From IMG/VR virus record IMGVR_UViG_3300021599_001431, positions 1 through 21,103 of that record: a DNA stretch of 21,103 nt, one strand, 5' to 3'. Positions within the stretch are counted from its first letter, which is position 1; the number at the start of each line of letters is the position of its first letter. The notes beneath the pieces were generated by a model, which made no database searches, had not been told where the DNA came from, and saw only the letters and a list, made by a program, of their open reading frames with translations. Origin of the DNA: a virus. The position numbers and the translations under genes were made by a program. Below are positions 6,700 through 14,464 of this stretch, piece after piece.

Positions 6700-7653
6700 T
6701 TAGTTTTTCGCAAGGACAAATGAATCTACAGAGAATACTCCAAGACCATATACCATACGAGCGATGATTTTAACGATATCTTCGTAAGGGTCATACATAC
6801 CTTTGATTTCAATACCACCGTTATCAGTAGCGTTCATACCTACCATGAAGTAAGAAGCTGGACCAGCAACAACTGCTGATTGACCGTCAAGACCTTGAGT
6901 TGGGATTACTCTAACATTTGTGCCAGGTAACATCACTGTCCACTCTTGACCTTGTGCTGCAGAAGCATCGTCAAATGAGAACAAGTTCACATAAGAAGAG
7001 TTTCTCATTGAAGCTACAAGACCTCTGTAATCGCTGTAAGAACAGAACATAACTAAGTCATTTCTGTGTAATACATTCGCAGGGATTGATTCGTAGTAAG
7101 TAGAGAACACATCAAGACCATTTGTTGAAGTCGCTGCTGTGTAAGCTAATTGAGTAGCTCCGTTACCTGAAGTAACAAGTGCTAAAACTCCGTCAAAGCA
7201 CTGTGAGTTGTACTCAGTAGCACCAGTCGCAGTTGTATTTCTCCATAATTGTTTTTCTATAGAATCCGCTATGCGATTACTGATATCAGTAATTATCAAC
7301 TCTTCAAATGGAATTGACTCTTGGAAATTTGAGTTAGATAATCTCTGACTCAAGAAGTAATCATAAAGGTCATAAGCACAAAGTGATTGGTTAACCTTCT
7401 TATTACAAGTTGCAATTGTTACTTGTGAAATTGTTGTATCACCAGTAGCGTTAAATCCACATGAACCATCTTGGAAGATAACATTGTTTGTTAAGAATCC
7501 TACCTGTTCTGTACCTTTAATATTTGGTCTGATTGTAGCGTACTTTGGTAAAGTTTCTCCAAGGATACTCTTAATAAGCATATCAGTTGCGTTTTCGTCA
7601 ACCCATACACTCAAGTTAGAGAGGTTATATGAAAATTTTTCATTCTTTTTCAT
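6700..7653 (-). CDS. Major capsid protein (HK97-fold type, inferred)
   Basis: A 317-residue protein starting MKKNEKFSYNLSNLSVWVDE, with WVDENATDMLIKSILGETLP and later TISQVTIATCNKKVNQSLCA, IADSIEKQLWRN, NVLHRNDLVMFCSYSDYRGL and a closing GIEIKGMYDPYEDIVKIIAR. The order (N-arm, long helix with 'i...ie..l...', peripheral domain, then a strand-rich end) resembles coat proteins of Bacteroidetes siphoviruses. The context is decisive: it lies directly after the protease and a scaffold-like protein and before the probable tail tube. The leader is the A-rich AAACAAACAAATAAATTTTA without a Shine-Dalgarno site, as in highly expressed Bacteroidetes genes. No catalytic or signal sequence is visible. Confidence 0.85.
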   Translation of the reverse strand: MKKNEKFSYNLSNLSVWVDENATDMLIKSILGETLPKYATIRPNIKGTEQVGFLTNNVIFQDGSCGFNATGDTTISQVTIATCNKKVNQSLCAYDLYDYFLSQRLSNSNFQESIPFEELIITDISNRIADSIEKQLWRNTTATGATEYNSQCFDGVLALVTSGNGATQLAYTAATSTNGLDVFSTYYESIPANVLHRNDLVMFCSYSDYRGLVASMRNSSYVNLFSFDDASAAQGQEWTVMLPGTNVRVIPTQGLDGQSAVVAGPASYFMVGMNATDNGGIEIKGMYDPYEDIVKIIARMVYGLGVFSVDSFVLAKN

Positions 7654-7679
7654 AATAAAATTTATTTGTTTGTTTTAGT

Positions 7680-8585
7680 TTATTTTCTTAAATCTTTGAG
7701 GATGCTTACTCTGAAGTCCTCAAACTTTTCTTTGTAATCAACTTTTTTATCCACAGGTTTTCTCTCTGGTGAATTTTTAAAAGTATTAAACTCAGACTTT
7801 AATTCGGATAATTCTGTTTTGAATTTTCCATTTATTGTTTCTACGAGTGATAACAGTTGAGCGATACCGTCTTTAAGTTTTTCAACCTGAGCAACTTGCT
7901 CAAAGTAAAGGTCCGTAGACATCTTAGCTTTGGTCATATTTTTTGCTTTGATTGAACCACAAATTTTTGCAGCTGTCTCTTCTGAATAACCCTCTTCTGC
8001 CATTTTCAACATGCATTCATCCCAAGGGAATTCAGCCATGTCTACTTCAGCCATCTGTTCAACATTTTCTCTTTGAACAATCTTGCCGTCAACAGTTTGG
8101 ATTCTAATTTTGTTTTCATTACCTGAACTATCTTTCAATACCACTTGATGTTCTCCATCAGGTGCTGGTGTTTTTTCACCATCAGGTCCAAGAACATATA
8201 CTTCCTCACCGACATCAAATGTTGGTGATTCAAGTTTCTGTCCTTGAGCATCTTCAGCAATGGTCATTTCCATCTTTGAACTCTCAACCTCTTCTTGGTT
8301 TCTCTCAACCTCAGCTTCAGCTGATTTGACTTCCAATTTAATAATCGTTGATTCTTCATCCAATGTTAATACCAAACCTTCACGAGTTGTGTGAACTCCT
8401 GCAGGTGCTGGTTGCAATGTAGCTTCTCCCAAAACATAAAGAGTTTGTCCAACTTGAAATTCACCATCAGCATTGTTGGTAACCTCAGTTTTTCCGTCCT
8501 CTAAAATTGTTGTGAAAAAAGATTCCTTTTTGAATCTCAAACCTAATAACTTAACAATCTTGTCTAGTGCTAGTGTAGCGTTCAT
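7680..8585 (-). CDS. Capsid scaffold-like protein with duplicated beta domain
   Basis: A 301-residue acidic protein. Residues about 24-88 and 104-172 are two copies of the same small domain: VGQTLYVLGEATLQPAPAG in copy one and VGEEVYVLGPDGEKTPAPDG in copy two. Each is followed by beta strands, the second ending TVDGKI. Residues 188-216 carry WDECMLKMAEEGYSEETAAK followed by ICGSIKAKN, a motif I also associate with phage protease/scaffold proteins. Residues 217-301 are helical and charged (EQVAQVEKLKDGIAQLLSLV, then KTELSELKSEFNTFK), likely coiled coil. Position between protease and major capsid gene, acidity and helical C-terminus fit a scaffold processed by the upstream protease. The duplicated domain resembles a motif seen in other Bacteroidetes phage genomes. 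The role is inferred. Confidence 0.65.
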   Translation of the reverse strand: MNATLALDKIVKLLGLRFKKESFFTTILEDGKTEVTNNADGEFQVGQTLYVLGEATLQPAPAGVHTTREGLVLTLDEESTIIKLEVKSAEAEVERNQEEVESSKMEMTIAEDAQGQKLESPTFDVGEEVYVLGPDGEKTPAPDGEHQVVLKDSSGNENKIRIQTVDGKIVQRENVEQMAEVDMAEFPWDECMLKMAEEGYSEETAAKICGSIKAKNMTKAKMSTDLYFEQVAQVEKLKDGIAQLLSLVETINGKFKTELSELKSEFNTFKNSPERKPVDKKVDYKEKFEDFRVSILKDLRK

Positions 8586-8590
8586 GAGTA

Positions 8591-11206
8591 TTAGTTTATT
8601 TGATTTAAAATGTTTATGATTTCTTTAAGTAAATATTCATCAGTATTCTCTACCGAAAACTTATACTCAAAGTTTCCTTCAATTGATAGACCTTTGACTT
8701 TTCCTTGCTTAATCATATCCCATACTTCGTCATTGTCTATTCTATATCCAACCATCCATGTCCCGATTGGAACATCTTGTTTTGAATAACCCATTGAATA
8801 GGCTTTATCTTGTTCCCCATCCACAATCCAAGATTCAACAAGGTACACACCATTGAACTTTTGATTTGAGTGTTCATAGTTTGTCTTGTCTGTTCTTTTC
8901 TCAATAAGGAATCTCTGACTCATTACCTTGATTGTCTCAGGTTTAAATGTTACAAAATACTTTTCTCTCGTCATCTCATCAATCCTTGGAATTAAAATAC
9001 CAGGTTTCATTGCTGGTGAATATAACATTCTTTGTTCCTCGTTAATTGAAAACTGAGCTGACTTATTAAAACTAGCAGATAATGAGGTTGGGGATACTGA
9101 CCTGATACCTTGTTTTTGGTATAGTCTTCTAGCTTCTGAATCATTATCAATAGCTTCAACAATCATATACCCTTTATCTTTTAACCACTTAGCTTTGTAT
9201 TCCTTAAATGCATTTGAAGCATTTGGACCTACAGGGAAATCAGATAGGTAAATATCATCCCATAAAACCCCAAGTTGGTCAAGATGTCTTTTGGTTTCTT
9301 CTGTTCTTGACTTTTGTCTACCTGAAACAACAACGATTCTATAAGTCTTAGCTTTATCATTGATGTAGTCAATTGTCTTTTGGATTGGGGAATTACCTCT
9401 AACCAAAGTATCATCCATATCAACGATGATAACCTGTGAAGAAGCTCTGGTCATCTTCTGTGATTGTGATATTGCGTATGCTTTTTCCGATGCTTTTTTG
9501 GTTTCCTCAGAATAGTAACCATTGTTAGGCATTGACTTAGGTGGCATTCCTGCTTTACCTTGTGCAAAACCTTCATCAACAATATCTTTTCCTTGAACCA
9601 AAAATTTTCTCCAAGCGTGAACACAGTTAGGTCCACCCTTATATAACCACTTGGAATATGGCTCTCTATTATGACCAAAATCACGATTGGTATCTCTTAG
9701 AAGGTCTATCTCCAATCTTCTAAAATATCTTCCTTCAATACTATCACAGAATTCTCTATCAGGTGAACCAGTCAAAACCCTCTCATACTTGAAATAAGTT
9801 GTAGGATTCTTATGGTTTCTATCTTTAATTTCTTGAAGTGTTGCACCCCTCATTGATTCCATAACAGCTTCAAACTTTTGTTTGTCTGTCTTTGATAGGA
9901 ATTGTAATAACTTGGCTACTTCATATTCTTCTTCAGTATACTCAGCCATCTCATCATCTTCGTTGATTGCTTGGTCGTGAATTGTACAAGGCATATACAT
10001 CTCAACACCATCTACCATATGAACATGTGAACCATTACAACCAATTGTTTCAGCGTAAGTTGCAGCTTCATCAGGGTTATCAAATACTGGTACCCCGTTA
10101 ATCATTGTTGTACCAAAATAAGTCCCACCATTATCCCAACAACCATCAGCGTCAGGACAATTACAACCACAATCACTAGCTTGGTCAATTACTGTACCTT
10201 TTTGTATCTGACCAATTGGATATGCCATATTCTCTTGACCAACATAGGATTCAATTGTTCTAATATGGTTATCCATATAAGACACATCAAATGTCTTACC
10301 TTGAATCTTCTCAATCTCACCAATTATATCTTTGAAATCTTCAACCAATACCTTAGCTTCAGATAGTTGTTGTTCACTTGCTGTCTTATATTCAAGGACA
10401 TCTGCTTCAATTTCAAACACTTTATCAGCAACAACAGCTGCTGACCTAATCATTCCTATACTATCTTCTGTTGGTTTAACAGACATTATGTCCTTGAAGG
10501 TTGCTTGAGCACCAGGACAGATGTAAAAATACTTCGTTTTATAACCAAAAACATCAAGCTCATAGGCTGATAACTCCTCTTTTGGAACACAATTGGGGAC
10601 TTTTTGACCCTCTGCATTCCTTTTCCAACCTATCATTTCATATCCTTCCCAACAAGGACCATCTTGAAGTATCTGATATGTTCTCTCACCACATCCACAC
10701 ATCTCAGTATCACCTGATGTCTTTGACCAAGGCTTAAGATTTGAGGTATCAATTCCCATCTCTTCTTCAATCTGTTGCAATTTTCCTTCAAGCCAGTTTA
10801 GTGTTTTCCACGAACCATCTTCACCCCAACTCATCATTGCAAGATATCCACATCCATCACCAAATTCTTTGGATGAATCCAAATCTCCTTTGTGTCTTGA
10901 AATGTAACTAAACATTCTTTTCAAGGTTTCCACGGATAGTGGTTCACCTTTGGCTAACTGATTAAGTCTTGCCTTACCTACGGGGGTCATACAACTACCA
11001 TAACCATTTTCGTCAACCCATGCCTGAGCTCTCTTTGCGTTGTCTGTTATGTATTGTGGATAGTCTGTAACAGATTCAAAATTCTGTTGTCCAAACCACA
11101 TAAATTCTGTTTCAATTGCTGGTTGCAAAACAAGAGCAATCTCTTCAACTCTTGTATCACCTGTTAAAGCGTCATCAACCAATAATTCAATTACTTTCAG
11201 TGCCAT
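8591..11206 (-). CDS. Large XkdF-type prohead protease with embedded HAD phosphatase domain
   Basis: An 871-residue multidomain protein. Residues 59-130 contain AQAWVDENGYGSCMTPVGKA, a MFSYISRHKGD stretch and GDGCGYLAMMSWGED, a segment I associate with phage protease/capsid proteins. Residues 170-206 and 346-410 are Cys/His rich (CGCNCPDADGC; CNGSHVHMVDGVEMYMPCTI) and may bind metal. Residues 519-535 hold KWLYKGGPNCVHAWRKF. Residues 592-704 form a HAD-superfamily domain: DMDDT (D596, D598), SGR at 628-630, a lysine region WLKDKG and AIDND at about 685-689. It resembles the phosphatase half of T4-type polynucleotide kinase. The C-terminus (about 725-850) looks like XkdF serine protease: H779 in NYEHS, GTWMVGYRI, and S841 in KGLSIEG. 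The protease would cleave scaffold and capsid proteins. The HAD substrate is unknown. Confidence 0.75.
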   Translation of the reverse strand: MALKVIELLVDDALTGDTRVEEIALVLQPAIETEFMWFGQQNFESVTDYPQYITDNAKRAQAWVDENGYGSCMTPVGKARLNQLAKGEPLSVETLKRMFSYISRHKGDLDSSKEFGDGCGYLAMMSWGEDGSWKTLNWLEGKLQQIEEEMGIDTSNLKPWSKTSGDTEMCGCGERTYQILQDGPCWEGYEMIGWKRNAEGQKVPNCVPKEELSAYELDVFGYKTKYFYICPGAQATFKDIMSVKPTEDSIGMIRSAAVVADKVFEIEADVLEYKTASEQQLSEAKVLVEDFKDIIGEIEKIQGKTFDVSYMDNHIRTIESYVGQENMAYPIGQIQKGTVIDQASDCGCNCPDADGCWDNGGTYFGTTMINGVPVFDNPDEAATYAETIGCNGSHVHMVDGVEMYMPCTIHDQAINEDDEMAEYTEEEYEVAKLLQFLSKTDKQKFEAVMESMRGATLQEIKDRNHKNPTTYFKYERVLTGSPDREFCDSIEGRYFRRLEIDLLRDTNRDFGHNREPYSKWLYKGGPNCVHAWRKFLVQGKDIVDEGFAQGKAGMPPKSMPNNGYYSEETKKASEKAYAISQSQKMTRASSQVIIVDMDDTLVRGNSPIQKTIDYINDKAKTYRIVVVSGRQKSRTEETKRHLDQLGVLWDDIYLSDFPVGPNASNAFKEYKAKWLKDKGYMIVEAIDNDSEARRLYQKQGIRSVSPTSLSASFNKSAQFSINEEQRMLYSPAMKPGILIPRIDEMTREKYFVTFKPETIKVMSQRFLIEKRTDKTNYEHSNQKFNGVYLVESWIVDGEQDKAYSMGYSKQDVPIGTWMVGYRIDNDEVWDMIKQGKVKGLSIEGNFEYKFSVENTDEYLLKEIINILNQIN

Positions 11207-11209
11207 ATA

Positions 11210-14200
11210 TTAAAATTTACTTAAGTCATCCAATCTCTTGGATATCATTTGTTCGTTTGTTATATCCGAACCTAATACATAAGCTCGGATTGGGGTTTGT
11301 TTTTGTTTAGCCAAGGCTTCAATAATTCTTGAATCATCAAAGTTATTCATCACAAGTGGACGACCTCCACCTGATTGATTTATACTTGATAACAAACCTT
11401 GGAAATTCATTGTGGATTGTCTGTTGATTATTGCTTCATTTCCTTCTGCAATAACCCCCATTTGAGCCAGTGGTATTCCACCATTCTCGTGTGAAGGTCC
11501 TCTTAATAACATACCACCCTGAGCTTTGAGTAAACCACCCTTTCTCATCGCTTGAGCGTTTGATATTTGGTCTTGGATAATACCAATTTGTGCTGCTGTA
11601 ACACCTGCGATAACTGCTGTCTGAATAGCCCCAAGAATAGGGTTAGCTGCTATGAATGGGTTTGTCCAAAGTGCCGTAATCGCTTGAGCAGCGTTAGCGA
11701 TGGATTGTACAAGTGAAAATTGAAGTGCGGAAATTCTACCTCTCTTCTCAATCTCTTTTCTTTTTTCTTCATACTCAGCTTGGATTTCAAGTCGTTTGTC
11801 GGCTGCTGTCTTTGAATCACCCACAACTTGTGTTAAGGCTTTTTGTTCAGCAACTTTAAGTGATTCCAAATCTGTTCTAACTCTTTCTTGAGTTACAGAT
11901 GAAATCATATTTAAACTTGTGGAGAATTGTTGAAATACAGCTTCAAGAGTCTTTAATGTTTTTTCAGCTTCTGTTCTTTTGGATTTTTCAGTTTCATCAA
12001 AAACCTCTTTTTCTTTTTTCTTAAAAAGAATATATGCTTCTATAAAATTTTCTTCACTAACATATCTTAATTTATCATTCTTTTTAATCAACATTTCTTT
12101 GAACTTAGCAAGACCTCCCTCTTCTTTCAATACCTTGTCCCTAAAGTCTTTGTCTTCTTGCTCAGCTTGTGTCCTCAAACCTAAAAATTCTTTTCTTAAA
12201 GTTTCAAAGTTTTTAACAACTATTCCACCTAAGGATTTCCCTAAGTCCGTTGTGTTAGCTAAATCCTCGGCTAAGTTATCAAATTCAAGATTCAATGCAA
12301 GAACACCTTGTTCTGCCTTAACTGTAGCTCCCAATAATTTTTGGAATTCAGCAATGATTAAATCAACACCAGTTTGAATTTCCTTGGGGTCAATTATTTT
12401 TAAATCTAACTCACCTTTATCAGCGAATAATTTTATTGCATCTTGAACTGCCTTTATCTGACCTCTAATTTCTTCTACCTGTGTAGCAGGTAAACCTTTG
12501 AGTGCTTTTTGGGTTTCCAATGCTGCTAACTTTTGATTTAATAAATCTTCGGTAACTGGTTTAAATAAACCCTTTCTAATTTCCTGATATGTTTCATCAG
12601 CGTTCTTTTTTGCTAATACTGGGTCAAATTGTAACTTAACTATTTTTCTTGTAGTATCGTCAAGCTCTAATTTATATTCACCAGTAGCTGCCGCTAAATC
12701 TCCAAATATTTTTAGAACATTAAACCACTCTCCATACCCCGCATCGGTTGCATTGATATTTTCATCCCAAGCAACATTCAAATCTTTTAACTGTCCAATT
12801 ACTTGTTTGAATCCAGGTCTTGTTTCAATTAGTGTGTAGATATCTTTATAACCTTGTGTTACTGCAACTAAAGCATCTCTTTGTTCTTGAGTAGTTACTG
12901 TAAAATTCTTTAATCCATCAGTTAAAATTTTATCAAATTTTTTGATGTCTTTTTCAGGTTGTGTAAATGCCTTTTCTAAGTTTGCTCTGAAAAGCAAGAA
13001 AAAGTTTCCAAAAGCATCAATTGTTGGGGGAATAACCTCATTAACTTGTTTATCAAAACTTGTTGTGAAATCAACCAATTCTTGAGCTGCCGCTATTCTT
13101 GCTTCCTTAACCTTTTTAATAGCTTCAATAACAGGTATATCAACTTTGATATTCTCTAATTTTTTGATTGTTTCCTCATAAGTCGCAAATGATTTCGTTA
13201 ACAAATCTAATTGTTCTTTGAAACTGATAGATGATGTAACCCCTTTTTTGTAGGCTGCGTTTAATTCCTCTTGAGTTTTAGCTGCGTTTTGTTTTGCGGT
13301 AGTTAGTTTCTTTTCAGTTTCCACTTGAGTGGTAAGAGTTTGTTCAAGAGGTTTCAATTGTTTGTAAACCTCATCTGTTTGAATATAAACATCCCCCAAT
13401 GATTTTCTCCATCTCTCGTTCTCCTCTGTTACTGCTTTAATCTTAGCTTGTTGATTCTTTAAACCTGTCTCAAAGTCAGCCAATACGCCTGCTGAAATTT
13501 GACCACCACTCTTTATCACATTACCCAATTTTTCATACCAAGTAACATTGTCCAAAATTGAACTCTGTTCAATCTCCAAAATCTTGATTGAGTTTTCAGC
13601 TATCTTTTGTGTGATTAACTTAGCCTGAGCTTCAAGTTCATACTGTTTGATTTTAAGTTTGATAAATTCAATACCCTGTTTGTTTAACTTGTTCTCTTTA
13701 TCAATGAACGCATTAAAACCAGGATATTGTTTAACAAGTTTTTCAATCTCTCTTCTTTGTAAATCCCTTTGACTATTGAACTCAGTAAGAATAACTAATG
13801 AATTCTTCAAGTTGTTAGCTTCATCAGAATTAACCTTATTAAGTTCGGCTTGAACATTTACTTGTTCAGCAGTAGAATCACTTAGAGCTACATAAGCAGC
13901 GACAAGAGCTCCCACTACTGCAAGGATTGCTCCAATTGGGTTAGCGGCTAAGGTTGCCCATAATACTCTTGTGGCTGTGGTCGCTGCGTTAGCTGCCGCT
14001 GCTGAGGCGTATGTTGCGATGTTGGCCGCAACCGTTCTAACGGCAACAACTCCTTCAGCAGCCGACCTGGCAGCAAGTGCGATGGTAAGAACAGCCTGAG
14101 CCTTTGCAGCTGCTTCAGCTACGGCTTCTGATTCTGTTCCAAATAAGGCTATGGCAGCTTGTGCTCCCGCAAAAGAAGCTGTGATACCTTCCCCCACTTT

Positions 14201-14437
14201 GGCGAAGGCTCCAACTCTTTTTTCAAGGTCTTGTCCTTTAACTGATTCACCGAAATCTTCTAATACACTTTTTGCATTCTTAACATCTGTGGATAACCTC
14301 TTGAAACTTTCTGAACCAATGTTTAAACCTTTTAACTCTTCTTCAGCAGATTTAATTGCAGCTTCAAGCTCCTTGATGTTTGTGATGTTCTGTTTAACAC
14401 CACCAATGGTGAGGGTAAGTGCGATATTTTTAGCCAT
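11210..14437 (-). CDS. Tail tape measure protein
   Basis: A 1075-residue protein, the longest in the window. Residues 15-75 are a helical coiled-coil opening (KELEAAIKSAEEELKGLNIG). Residues 85-186 are Ala-rich and hydrophobic and include ANPIGAILAVVGALVAAYVA. The middle (about 230-900) is long, charged and heptad-like. Residues about 902-963 form a second hydrophobic stretch (NPILGAIQTAVIAGVTAAQI). The end has RGPSHENGGIPLAQ, NEAIINRQS and LLSSINQSGGGRPL, the 'GpSH..GGi...EaIINr...lls.iN..GGG' signature I know from Bacteroidetes tape measures. Tape measures set tail length and exit into the host envelope. As a rule of thumb for extended helix (about 0.15 nm per residue), this size implies a long non-contractile tail of roughly 150 nm. 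It is followed, not preceded, by the capsid genes. Confidence 0.9.
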   Translation of the reverse strand: MAKNIALTLTIGGVKQNITNIKELEAAIKSAEEELKGLNIGSESFKRLSTDVKNAKSVLEDFGESVKGQDLEKRVGAFAKVGEGITASFAGAQAAIALFGTESEAVAEAAAKAQAVLTIALAARSAAEGVVAVRTVAANIATYASAAAANAATTATRVLWATLAANPIGAILAVVGALVAAYVALSDSTAEQVNVQAELNKVNSDEANNLKNSLVILTEFNSQRDLQRREIEKLVKQYPGFNAFIDKENKLNKQGIEFIKLKIKQYELEAQAKLITQKIAENSIKILEIEQSSILDNVTWYEKLGNVIKSGGQISAGVLADFETGLKNQQAKIKAVTEENERWRKSLGDVYIQTDEVYKQLKPLEQTLTTQVETEKKLTTAKQNAAKTQEELNAAYKKGVTSSISFKEQLDLLTKSFATYEETIKKLENIKVDIPVIEAIKKVKEARIAAAQELVDFTTSFDKQVNEVIPPTIDAFGNFFLLFRANLEKAFTQPEKDIKKFDKILTDGLKNFTVTTQEQRDALVAVTQGYKDIYTLIETRPGFKQVIGQLKDLNVAWDENINATDAGYGEWFNVLKIFGDLAAATGEYKLELDDTTRKIVKLQFDPVLAKKNADETYQEIRKGLFKPVTEDLLNQKLAALETQKALKGLPATQVEEIRGQIKAVQDAIKLFADKGELDLKIIDPKEIQTGVDLIIAEFQKLLGATVKAEQGVLALNLEFDNLAEDLANTTDLGKSLGGIVVKNFETLRKEFLGLRTQAEQEDKDFRDKVLKEEGGLAKFKEMLIKKNDKLRYVSEENFIEAYILFKKKEKEVFDETEKSKRTEAEKTLKTLEAVFQQFSTSLNMISSVTQERVRTDLESLKVAEQKALTQVVGDSKTAADKRLEIQAEYEEKRKEIEKRGRISALQFSLVQSIANAAQAITALWTNPFIAANPILGAIQTAVIAGVTAAQIGIIQDQISNAQAMRKGGLLKAQGGMLLRGPSHENGGIPLAQMGVIAEGNEAIINRQSTMNFQGLLSSINQSGGGRPLVMNNFDDSRIIEALAKQKQTPIRAYVLGSDITNEQMISKRLDDLSKF

Positions 14438-14464
14438 ACTGATAAATAGTTATTTCGGTTTTTA

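Noticed and set aside
11979-12377. Plus-strand frame of 132 residues
   Set aside because: Antisense shadow of the tape measure's Lys/Glu-rich coiled coil; Ser/Phe/Leu composition is as expected for such a shadow.
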